From positions 20,760,831 through 20,824,830 of the forward strand of contig NC_089325.1 in NCBI RefSeq assembly GCF_036669915.1: a stretch of DNA of 64,000 nt, written 5' to 3'. Made by a program: the position numbers and the translations under genes. The notes under the pieces are model-generated. The model was not told the DNA's origin. It did not search any database and was given only the letters and a program-made list of their open reading frames with translations. Shown here one piece after another: positions 20,387 through 31,832 of this stretch. Numbering within the stretch: the stretch's first letter is position 1; the number at the start of each line of letters is the position of its first letter. This DNA comes from Pocillopora verrucosa (taxonomy: Eukaryota; Cnidaria; Anthozoa; Scleractinia; Pocilloporidae).

Positions 20387-23300
20387 TCGTACCTTTTCGC
20401 AAAATTTGTTCTACCTTCGCAACGACAAAGAGAATTGTGTGGTGATTTGTCCAATGAAAACTCGCGCATTTTCTTTGAAAGCCAATCACAGGCGCGATCA
20501 ATAAAACAAAAGAACCTTTACAGGTCACAAAATTGTCACGCGAAAGTACTTTGGGAAAATAGTACCAACGGGTGAATGTTCACTTTTCGAGTCTTTTTTT
20601 TTTCTTCTCTCAGGAAGCGTTTGAAGGAACGTGATATGTCAACAACTAAAAGAATGGGGGGGGGGGGGTGAGGTAAGGCTTAGGAGATGTTCTTTAAATG
20701 ACATCTATGTTTTTTAGACTTTAAATCTTGCAGAAAGTTTTATTTCCAAGCTGATATGACAAATTTTGCATTCTTTGGCAGAAAACCTATTTTTCTCTTT
20801 CGTAAAAATGCTGGCGCGCGGATGTTTCTTCACTGAAAATGGATGACGTCAGAATAAGCGGGATTTGTTCTTTTGCAACAAAGAAATTGAATTCATTAGA
20901 TTACAGAAAGGAATAAAAATCGTTAAAACATTTGGAAGGGAAACCAATTATTCATCTATCGTCATATGAACGTCATCGTCAAGGCAAATAGCTCGTATTG
21001 AACTTAACCCTGCTGTTCTTATGCAGATCGATGTGGCGGGCTTTATCCGTCAAAGATTAGTCAACCATTGTTCAACAGACATGGTGCACAATTATGGTAA
21101 TCTATTGATGGACAAGAGAATCAGGCGTTTTCTAGCCCTTTTTTAGCTTTTCCCTTCACAGTTGCTACAGATTTTTTTCTTTATCCTTGTGACGAGCGAA
21201 AAAAACTCGCTCTCTAGTTTCAGTATTTTGACGAAGTTGCTGGGCAGGTCTTTAAAAATTTACCCCCCTCTGAAGATCTAGCCGCAAGGAATTTTATTCG
21301 AGATAAGTATCGGTCATCAGTACTTTATTGACGCAACTAAGTTAGCGGGATGAAATTAATATCATAATCTGATAACAAAACAAAATTGTGCTTAAATAAC
21401 TTTCCGGAAGCGAGCAATATATTTAATGACCTCTACCCAGTTTACAGTAGTAACGGAGGGAGATAAAATTGACTTATCATTTCCATTCAAAGAGACCTTG
21501 AAATAGAAAATAGGAGCTTCCTTTACGACCAGCGAGTCACTCAGTTCGGTGGTCTTTAGTCAATGAAAGTTTTTTGACGCGTGAAAATTGACGCAATTTT
21601 TTAATACGTAGAATCAATATAGATAATTGATTTTATTTTTCTGCTAAAAGAAAATAAGCAATTTTCGAGGTTACCTAATCCAGTTAATCCGAGGGACCAT
21701 AAATTGAAGAGTGCATCGAGAAAATTTATCCTCTCTCCAGTCTCTTTATAAGTGGTTGACCTGAATAACCTTTAAAGCTCTCGGAAAACATTTAAGCTTG
21801 TATCAGTTATTCATTGTTAGTAATGTATATGCATGAGACAGTTTTGATTCGATGCTATGATGATAACATAGATATTTTGTATCACTCACTTGAACTGAAA
21901 TATATTGGATTCTTTATACTGCTGGGTCGCAATGACGAGGAAACCAGCTGCAGATCACAATACGTTTTTACGAAAGGCACAATGGCGTCTCGACCATTCT
22001 TTTTCATTTTTCTTTTATCTGTCGGCTCTCTGAGATTCTAATAACTTCAAATTTACTTCACTCTGCTTTCCTCTGGCTGCCTGACTCTAACTTTGTTCGA
22101 TCACTCTCTCACTCTTGATACTCCTCAACTTCTTACTGACTTCTGACTACTTGTAACTGACTTGCACTGCTACTAAGTAAACAAGCATATATATTGACTA
22201 AGTGGGCATACTGACTAACTGACCTAAGAAGATTAAACATTAGTTGTCAGAACACTAACTAAAACACTTTTCGGTGCAAGAATCTCACAAATCAACAACA
22301 ATGTATGTCATGCTTCCGATCAACCAAATAAATTTTGACTGCGAAAGCCAAAACAAGAAAACACGTATGGGTCTAAAGCAAGGTTCTTTGACAAGCTATG
22401 CGCGTTCACGCGCTATTTGAAGTTAGACAAGGCAGTCATAATTCGGAAACTCGTCACAACAGCGTAAACCTAAATAAGTAGTAATAAATGGTAAATGTAA
22501 GCAAATGACTAAATCATACTTAACTAACTAAATACTTCATAACATACAAATATCCTGAAGAGTTAGAAAACTGGTGTTTCTGTGACATAGAACTGGTTAT
22601 ACGGCATTGTGTCAATGAATAACTTTTAAAGGGGCTAGGCTACATAGATCGTCATCTGGGTTATATATGAACTAATTAACTGGGCGGTCACATTGAATCA
22701 GGGACAAGGTTACACTGCATCAGTATCAAGAAAATATGAACCATTAATATTTCTCTTGATCAGTATTAAATCTGACGTGCTTGTAAATCGAAAGAGCCGT
22801 AGGCAATATGCACAAAATAACACACTGATAATAAATTTTGGTAGGGTGATATTTTAATGTTCCTGAAAAAGTAGACAATCTTGTTTTGCGTGGTATTACT
22901 GTGGCAGAAGCTCCGTTCGATTTCTGGCAAGAGATTACAAACAGTTCATAATCTCTTGTTTCTGGTTATATGGAAGATATGAAAATTGCGTACTTTCGTT
23001 GTACAGTTCTCCTGAAGAGTTTTAAAAAATAAGTAATTGTGTTTTCACAGGAGATTAAAAACTCTTGGTTTTCATTAAAAGGCTGATAATTACAAATTTA
23101 TTTTTACACTGAAGTCACGTAGACTAAATGAAGACCTAACGGATTGATGATGTTCTCATTTCCGGTTTGCAAGTCCATAAAATGCTGTAACCATCACCTA
23201 TATTTTATAGTCATATAGATTAATAAAGAGTAATTAACTGATGAAAATAGATCAAACTTTGGCTTATTTTGACTTCTTTTGAAACTTGCGACGATAACTG

Positions 23301-23826
23301 TCTACATTTATTTGAGTAGTTAGATCTATTTTGGTGTCTTTTCTATACCCCACGCATTCCGTGGTTTCCTGGCTCGCTAATGCCATTGAGACGATACTGA
23401 GCTCATCGATTTTGACGGAGTGTAACATCTACGGAAACTAACCACAAGAGTGCAAGCCTTGTTGCATCAATCGAAAATAAACTTTCCGAACTATGCTGAC
23501 GTTTATCGATCAAAGCCTAGTTTTGCTAGCCTGGGAGCAGGTCCTCATTAATATTGGCGCTTCGCATCTCCGCCCACGGGAAAAAGTTGTATAACTGGAC
23601 AAATTTCTGTCATTATCAACACTTAACAAGCGAACAAATCTTCGAACGCACTGCCGAAAAAATCTTTTCTTTGGTAACAACCGGATTTATAACGTAGCTG
23701 GTAAATTTGTCTACCCAAATTCTATTGCGCGAGCGTGCTATGTATTCCAATTGTGCACGCTCATGACGTCAGCAAACAAATCCCTCGAGGAAAAAAATTT
23801 TCCATCGTGTTGAAAATGTTATAAAA
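20387..23826. other. Long intergenic stretch, no gene seen
   Basis: The first 200 bp should be the PYCR promoter. The rest is AT-rich with a G12 run at 20655 and a CTGACT-rich, low-complexity patch near 22060-22210. No domain-bearing frame, spliced-exon series or clear inverted repeat was found. Confidence 0.4.
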
Positions 23827-24012
23827 CAATTGGTTCATACGTCAGCTGTGCGTTCATCAATATATGAAGCACTTGGGAGGTTTGGAAAGTACTCGAGAAG
23901 CTAGGGTTGCTCTCGGCTACGCCTCGAGCAACCCTTACGCATCTTTCGTGCTCTCCAAACTTCCCGCGTGCTTCATATCTCGATGAATGCACGCTGACGA
24001 ATGAACCAATTG
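23827..24012. mobile_element. 186-bp foldback element
   Basis: Left arm CAATTGGTTCATACGTCAGC ... ATGAAGCAC-TTGGGAGGTTTGG. The right arm read in reverse is CAATTGGTTCATTCGTCAGC ... ATGAAGCACGCGGGAAGTTTGG. Arms of about 65 bp enclose a GC-rich middle. The inner-arm text TTGGGAGGTTTGGAAAGTAC is related to TTGGGAGGTTGGGAGAACAC in the element at 59822-60052. Confidence 0.7.
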
Positions 24013-24099
24013 TTAAATATCGACTAAATAAACAAGGCGGTGTTAAAGTTGTCGATCATTTGTCGTATAAGCTTATCAGGTCGAACTTAGACGGGATTT

Positions 24100-25030
24100 G
24101 AAAGCTTTGACATTTTTAATGCGGGTGCAACAAACAAGAAAAAAAAATTTCTTAATTTTTCGGTTGATCTTTTCGAGACAATTGTAGTTTTGTCCACTGA
24201 TGTCTCATCCATTTTTCGTTCTGAGATATATTGATCACTTTGACAAATGGTTGTATCACTCTCCTGAGGATTTCCGTCATGGCGCTGTTTCTCGATTGCG
24301 TCAGGAAGCAGGCTTTATGTTTGTGGATTGTTGCTTTAAAACTGGTAGACTAGAACTGGAAGCGAGTTGCGGAGTGGGTGTATTTCCTTTGGATATCCTG
24401 GTAGGTTCAGCTTGCCTAAAGAACAGGCTCTCGCTTCGCGAGTTTCCGCAGGTTTTTGAGTGGCCCCAGTTTTATCGGGGCTAGGTGTGCAGTGAGATAC
24501 ATCTTCATGGTATTTTCGGAAGGTGTTAATTGGTCTTTACGAGTGCCATGCCTAAGTTGGCCAGCCTGGGAGTACACCTATCCCAGTCACTGTATCTCCT
24601 GAACTTTTTTACAGAAATGCTGCGATCACACTGAAAGATGGAAACGCAAAAAAGCTGTAATGAACGCGACAAGTTAAAAGTGAATGCATCAACAGGAAAT
24701 ACCCTGGAGTTTCTGCCTGAAGGACATTCGACTTGGGAGTTGAGCATTAAATCTACTCCGGTGGCTTTTTCCACCATTGGCGTGTTTGATCTCGTCTTGT
24801 CTGGGAGGTTTGCGATGTCAGACATGTCATTGTCTGATGTGGCAAGGCTTACGTTATCGTCATCGTTTCTAGGCCTTTTGGCACACGCAATTTACTTTTC
24901 GTTCTCCCTGGAATAATTAGATTCCGACGGGGATAGACCCTGGTTTCTTTTTCTCGAAGAGCGTGAAGAACCACCCATCGAACTGCATACTGCCACTTTC
25001 TTCAGGTAATGAGGTCGATTGAATACGTGT
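24100..25030. other. No gene supported
   Basis: Overlapping open frames of 90-100 codons occur on both strands (24200-24484, 24638-24916, 24825-24526) with no domain, no splice partners and no coding bias I can defend. This could be decayed mobile DNA, given the PLE fragment next to it. Confidence 0.4.
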
Positions 25031-25033
25031 AAC

Positions 25034-25905
25034 CTATATGCTGTTGTGCTCAGCTATTATGGGTGGAATTCCACGGCTGTGATTGCATGGTGTATTCTCG
25101 GATGAGGTTCCCTCTGTGTTCTGCTGCTGCACGGCTCCTCCTCTTTTGATCGTCGGCACCCAGGCTTCTGAGATTTCTTTCCCACTGTACCTGTTGATGT
25201 AGTTACGGTGAGGTCTCATGTGAATTTCCTCTTTCACCCTGCGTGTGTAGAAATGGAATCACGATAAATAAACTTTACTTCGTTCTAGAGCAGGCGGTTT
25301 CCGGTGCTGTGGGCGTGCTCTGAAAAAGCGTAGGTCTGCGTCTTAGCGAGTCGGATATCCCTTTCGTGCTCCTTGATTCTCTTCTGCATAGATCTCCCAG
25401 TTCCGCCGATGTAGACGCTCCCGCACACACATCGAATGCTGTAGACTACGCCATCCTGTTTAGCCGGGTTTAAGGCATCCTTTAATCGTACTAGCGTGGT
25501 AATCTCTGACTTGAAAACAGCGCGTATGCCTTTTTGTTGTAGACAGTTGCTTTCTGCATCCGTGGTGAAGCGAATGGAAGGCTGTTGGTGGTTTAAATAC
25601 TGTAGGAAGCTTTTCCGCTCTCACGTGCCAAGATGGTGAAGGTGTCATCTACATAGCATTTGCAGATCCTGGATTTTTAGGGTGATGATGTTACTACTTG
25701 TTCTTCAAAACTCTCCACGTCAAGGTCAGAGATAACAGCAGAAACTGGAATCCCCATAGCTGCGCCTCCTGTCTGTTCGTAAATTGATCCATGGCACTGG
25801 AAGTACGTAGGTTCAGGAAGTCCGTGATCTGACAAGGTGTTAATGTCTTGTGCCTTTGGGCAGGCTTGGATCATATTCCAGTTCCTCCCGAGCTGTTTAT
25901 ACAGC
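25034..25905 (-). mobile_element. PLE remnant: RT C-terminus plus GIY-YIG nuclease
   Basis: The minus strand from about 25905 carries REELEYDPSLP and then a reverse transcriptase block IYEQTGGAAMGIPVSAVISD, the PLE/LINE palm motif region just before the catalytic box. After frame breaks comes VVYSIRCVCGSVYIGGTGRS (GIY-YIG core), MQKRIKEHERDIRLAK and SEHAHSTGN, then RRVKEEIHMRPHRNYINR. Stops and frameshifts show it is dead. It differs in sequence from the 3 kb and 18 kb copies, so it is another PLE family. It ends about 260 bp upstream of the start codon of the LIM-like gene. Confidence 0.85.
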
Positions 25906-26167
25906 TACATCGATCGTCAGTTTTAAAGTAAACGTTGAAATTGTGGCATTTCGGGGTTCCATCTTAGAGTGAGGAAAAACTGAAGAAGTCGAAATAAAAG
26001 TAGATCTGTTTGTTAGGTCCGCAAAAAATTACACCAGAGCGGGAGCCCATTACTTACGAGACACTTACTTAGTGACGAGAGACACTGGAGCTGTATTTGG
26101 TACCCAGACCTCTTCAGTTTTGCAAGCAGCTGCTTTTTGTGCAGCCACCGCTTACATAGGACGCAAA

Positions 26168-28266
26168 ATGTGGAAAAAACTTTTTAAGCCTGGCGGCAGC
26201 GACTCTGAAAATACACTAACGACGCTAATAAACGAGACAGGTGCTCCTAAAGAGCTTGCTGAGAAAGTTCTTCGCGAGTGTAATGGAGATCTAGCGCTCG
26301 CAAGACAAAAACTTCGGGGACATAACTCTTCAATGGCTGCCGCGAAAGACGAGAAAGTTCCAACTTCCTCTTCATCATACGTCGATGCTCCGCCACCTTA
26401 TTCCGAAGCTGTAGAAGGAGCTATGGCTTCACCCACGCCACTTCCACCTCCGTATATCACTCAAGAGAAAGACACTCTTTTAGGTGAATTGAAAGCCGTG
26501 TTTCCCGATCATGCAGATGAGAGATGTTGTGCTTGTTTTGATCCAATTCGCCCTGACAAAAGCGAAGGATTTAGTGGAGAGATGATTTGGCAAGGTTTAA
26601 AGGTAACTTATGCTGTATTAAACAATAACAATAGACACACTCAAGCAGTAAACATTATGTTGTTAATTCCATTTTGATGTTCGATCTTTGATTCTAGATC
26701 GAGGGCTATTCGAACGAGAGCATTATCAGCCAACTTAGCTTAAGAGCCAAAGAGTATGCATTGGACTGGAAAAATATTTGAGCACATCTCTCTCAAAACT
26801 GTTACAGTTTGAGTGATCGATCGAGTTATTTGTATTTGGTTTTTATTAGAGGCAAAAAATTTAGCCTCTAAGCCCTAATGAACATTTAAGATATTTGCTC
26901 AGTGATTCCACATGACCATCTAAGATTGTGATTTAGTTGTGTTTTGTTAAGGTTCAGCATTTCCCAATCCTTGAGGGAACATTTGTTTGAAAACTTAACT
27001 CTTGTGCAGCGTATATGAAGGCTATTTTAAGATGAAAGTCAATTTTGAGCTTAAAAACCTTCCAAGACTTGAGGGCAGAAAAACATCATGCCAAGTTTAT
27101 ATGTTAGCTGCCCTGTGTTTGGTCATCGCTTAATATGCATGGTTGATGTCATAATATGATTTTGTTTTGTCCAACATCTGGAACAAATATCATCCTACAG
27201 TTTGCTACTTTCTTGTTCTTACCACAATGAATCCCATGCATAAAATAGAACTGAGTAGACTCAGATTTTACACTAATTCTGTAAAAGACATCGGTGACTT
27301 GTTTTTCACAAGCATGAAGCTGATTTGCTCCAGACCTTTTGATTTTTGTGGTGAAAATTGATGTGAGTTTTGTGATGATGGTGTTGTATTACCCTAGGTT
27401 TAAAACAGGGCTACCATTTTGTTGGATGGTATTCTGTTAATGAAAAGTAGTATGTGGAAAAATTTGGATGAAGGGGAAAACATTACCAACAGATGTGATG
27501 AGAGAAGAACAGAACATTACAAAACAAAGCAAAATTGAGAAGTAAAGGACTAGGAAATTGTATAAATCACTTTCAGATGAATTTAGTGGAAGACAGGGGA
27601 TGCAGTCTTGGAAAGTGTTATTTATTTTTTTTGGTGTTTCTTTTTTTTGTGTGGAGTGTGACAGCAGGGTAGGAGTGCAGGAGAATAGGATGCAGGATGG
27701 GTATGGGTGATGAGAATGGAAGGGGTTGGAGATGGGAATGGAATTGAAATGAAGAAATGTAAACATTTGTTAATCATTAATCTGGAGTGTTTTAAATAGT
27801 CAGGGTCAGAGATGCCAAAGTCAGAAGAATAGGGCATAGGAATTAGTTTCTCCCCTTGTCCATGTGTCCCCCCCCCTTACTTTTTCTACTTCCTCAAACT
27901 GTTCCATCTTAGTTGTGGTACCTTACGTTTAATAATTTTGTTTTTTGTGTGATCTGTTTTCAGGCTTATCATTCTGAGTGCTATTTGAAAAGCAAGGGGC
28001 CAAAATGTGAACATTGTTGTTTTGCCCTGATTGCATTCCCTGAAAAAGGCCTTTCTGGAAGCTGGGGTGTTTATAATGGCTGCAAGTATCATGAGGAATG
28101 CTACATTCAATATGCAGGACCACGTTGTAGTGCCTGCTTTGATGTCATCCGTGTTGATCATGAAAATGGCTTTTCAGGGAAGTGGATTAATGATGGCAAT
28201 AAACAGTTTCATGAAGAATGCTACAAGAAGAAAATGTTTGTTGAAATGAGGGCCAAACATTCTTAG
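26168..28266 (+). CDS. UBA-like / PPxY / LIM-like zinc-finger protein
   Basis: Two exons, 26168-26602 and 27964-28266, joined in phase 0 across a 1.36-kb GT/AG intron, giving about 245 aa. Order of parts: a UBA-like helical segment (ETGAPKELAEKVLRECNGDL, residues ~18-50), a Ser-rich linker, two PPxY motifs (APPPYSEA and PPPYITQ) of the kind bound by WW domains of Nedd4-type ligases, then three CxxC...HxxC zinc modules. These are CCAC...YHSEC, CEHC...YHEEC and CSAC...FHEEC. The first two together make a LIM-like double finger; the third is an extra half. The splice site falls inside module 1, which supports the model. 26168 is the first in-frame ATG, but the frame is open upstream to 25973 and encodes a hydrophobic stretch (SSVLQAAAFCAATAYIGRK), so an upstream exon may add an N-terminal anchor. 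A role in ubiquitin-linked trafficking is inference. Confidence 0.75.
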
Positions 28267-31200
28267 CTGGCACATGTACCTTGTTATGTACAAAGAAACT
28301 TACTCACTGTACACAAGATGTTCCTGGACTTTCTCCACTGTGTTGGTGTGAGAAGGGTTTTAAAGTTATCCTGCAATTTTACTAAAGAAAATTCTCATTT
28401 TGGAAAACTGGTTGTGGTGTTCTCCACATTTGCACAATTTTTGTGCTGAATCAGGCCTATTATGAGTAAAGTCAAATGTTAAAGCCACTACAATAAGTTT
28501 CATTGTCCAAGTCTTTGAGAGATATTTAGTGGAAAATATAAACAGGATGTGGTGTACATAAGTTGTAAGCATTATCTAAGTTATATGAAGATAACTCTTA
28601 ATTTGTTTTTGGTGATAATAATGTTAATGTATTTCTGAGGAATCAAATGTCTGCTTCAGTTTATAATTACAAGGAATTTTGATCCTGAATCCCAATGCCT
28701 TGTCAATGAAAGAATGTTGTCAATGGTAATTGGTATGGACATTAGACAAGTACTAAAGGCTGAAATCCATTGTGCTAAATTGGATACTATAACTTGGGAA
28801 CCATGATTTCCTTGCTTTATTATTATTCAGCACCAACAATTCAATATACTTTCATTATGAAATCACTATCACATACATTTCCAAGAAAAGTGTAACTTTT
28901 TTAAAAATGTTTTGGCAGGAGACAGTTAAAGTGCTTTGCAGGGACACACCCCTCTATGTAGGCAACCAGAAATAAGTCATGTGGTGTGCTCTTGGCCAGT
29001 AAAAAGGAAGGAAAAAGAGCATCAAATAGTAATAGTTTTAAATATAGATGTATAAGGAATCCATGTACATAGCTCTTTTGAGTATAACTTGCATGTCACC
29101 AATAGAAATATTTAGAAACAGATACAAAAATGTATCTGTATAAGACACTGGTAAATAGGACAAGTTACAACTGTGGTGTTAAATTTTGGAAGTGTGAGGT
29201 TGTAATTTAGCTTCATGAAATAAAGAGAATCAAAACATTCCATGGAAACATTTTTGTTTGATATTCCAAACCACTAGCAAGCTTTTGAGAGTTGTAACTT
29301 CATAGGGTGTCTAACCCTTAACACCTTAACATCAGTATGCACATTCTCCATACTGTTCTTCAGACAGTTCCTAAAATGGTGATAAGGGGAAGTTGTTTTA
29401 TAATCAAGCGCTCCTTTAGTCGGTGATCATTTCTGTTGGGAGGAGAAAGTAGATCCTGGTCTCCTTTAGAGGTCAAAGTTGAAGTGTAGTGGCAACCCAG
29501 ATAGGCCTAATTTGATTAATTGTTTTTATGTGTCAGTTATCCAGTCATGTTATGGTACTTAGAGGATCAATTTCTTGGGAGCTATTCATATTTGTAAGCA
29601 TCCATAGCCCTAATCTGATTTAAAGTTTTTATGTCTCGGTTATGTGGTCATGTTATGGTACTAATGAGATTAATTTTCTTGGGATGTGTTCATGTTTGTA
29701 AGCAGCCATGATTATTATAAAGAGAATACAAAAAGTCTTCTGGAGGACAATTAGCATATCCTGCAGAAACAGTTGCAATCTTTTTAAAGGTCATTCTCTA
29801 GTATTGCACTGCACATCTTTGTAATGTATAATTTTCATGCTTGCTCATGTATACTTGGATTACAGATGGTTGCTTTTTCATAATGGCTAGAAAAACTTTT
29901 ACATTTAAAGTAAATTGTCTTTCTCTTCAAGATATCATTTCCCTCTTTTGATTAAAAAAAACCCCTTTATTTCATTTGAATAAGTGTGCCTCAGTGAAGA
30001 ACAGAAGGCAAGAAATGTACCTGTACCTCTAAAAGTATCAATTAAAGATGGAACTGAGTGAGAATTAGTGACATTCCCAACAAACTCTGTTTGATGAAAT
30101 GATCATCTTTATTGTTTCAAAGTATTGATTTAAAAGAATTATTGCTAGAAAATTAATACTCAGCCTAACAACTATATCAGAGATGCCACTGAGTACTCCT
30201 ATCCATAACTACATTTAAGACCTTAAAAAAATATGGTAATTGAGAATATTTCATCTACAATATATTTGAAAGAAAAAGAGTCGACTTGGTATTGGGCATA
30301 ATGCAAGTTGTACAAGTAAATCTTCTTTCATTCCTTAGCCAATAATAGTAAAAAGTTCTGCCCAGGAAATGATACAGGAATCATATCTGATTGTTACAAG
30401 GAGAAAGAAGACATAGAAGCTAATTGTTAATGTGTGAACAAAATACTACTGAGCACAAAAGCTGCCTCACTGTAAATTAAACAAGTCTTCTCTATTTAAA
30501 TAACAATATTAACCACAGCTGCTTTAAACCTCTAGGAGTGATTAGCACCTAATTTCTCTTAAATTGAATCAAACATGAAGATCATGAGAGTGAAGGAAAT
30601 GTTGCCAACAAAAGAAGCTCTTGATTGTTAAACAAATTCTCCTTGTCAGTACCATACAAAATGTAAAGCAAATGGTAAGGAAAATTTGCATACCAATGAC
30701 AGGGCCTAAATATTTTATTGAACTAACAGAACCTAAACAAGTATACTTGTTTATCCTTATTAGTTCATGTGTTGAGAAAATGTGTTATGAGACCAAAGGG
30801 TAAATGCAACCAAATTCTGTTTTAAAATAGCAATAAAAGAAACACTCCAATCACATATATCAACACTTGAAATTTTTGGCAACAATGGGGACCAATTATT
30901 TCTTAATAAAGAACATTTTTTATTTAAAGAGCTACAAATTACCACAGAACAAAATCTAATTTCAAATTTAAACTTAAAACAAAACTGCACTCCCCCTGGA
31001 AATAGTAGAAAAAAGAACTTTAGTATGGAAAAAATAATTACCCTTTATAAAAATTAGATTGACCCTTATTATTCACTAAAATTTATAGATATTATGACAA
31101 TATATAATTTAAATAAGTGATTAATTCACAATGCATCTAACCTTTCACATTATCTGCTCATAAATCCTTTTTAATTGTTTTCACTCTATATATAAAAATA

Positions 31201-31832
31201 GAAGTTAATTACACCCATTGCAAGAGTGATTTTGTCATATAAAAATTTCCCACCAGGATAGGCTTTTGAGATGTTGGTTCTTCAGTGTAACAGAAGGTTC
31301 CAAGTCCTCAGTCAGTGAAAAGAGTTAGTGAAAGGGCAAGTGAAAATAAACCTCATTCTAGTTGAAAATCTCCTGGGATACTCTTTGAGCGGTTAATTTC
31401 AAGTTTTTACACATTCTACTTTTACCTTCCCCATTTTTTTTTCTCTTTTGCCTGACCCCTGCTGTTTTCCACACTCCAACTGTTTGCTCCATGGCAGAGA
31501 GCCTGATGTGGGCTGAATAAAGTCAAGGTCATGCAGTAACTTTATCTTACTTTGAGTATAATATTGCTTGGATTAATCAAGTAATCCACCAACAAACGAA
31601 AAAAAAAATTGCAGCTATGGACCTGACATGGTGATGTTCCCAAAAAAAAAGGATGTGACACAACAGAAAAAAATGCAGAAAATTTTCTGACATCACGATT
31701 TATCTTATGTTTAGAAAATCTTGCTATATATAAATCAACTGATCCATTTCCTTCCAATAATTGACAATATTTCCTTCCCCTTGAGGCAAATAATTTTTGT
31801 TGACCCACTCAAGTTGTCTTGGTTTGTTGTTA
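28267..31832. other. Convergent intergenic stretch with repeats
   Basis: Tail-to-tail space between the LIM-like gene (plus) and the VSP gene (minus). It should contain both 3' UTRs. An AATAAA occurs near 29217 on the plus strand, far from the stop. Family B repeats lie at 29307-29510 (minus) and 30530-30715 (plus). No other gene was seen. Confidence 0.5.

Noticed and set aside
24200..24916. Overlapping ~95-codon frames on both strands
   Set aside because: No recognisable protein features, mutually exclusive, and adjacent to degraded mobile DNA.
27437..27837. Frames of 71-109 codons antisense in the LIM-gene intron
   Set aside because: Low-complexity H/P/S/T-rich translation of a purine-rich stretch; no coding evidence.
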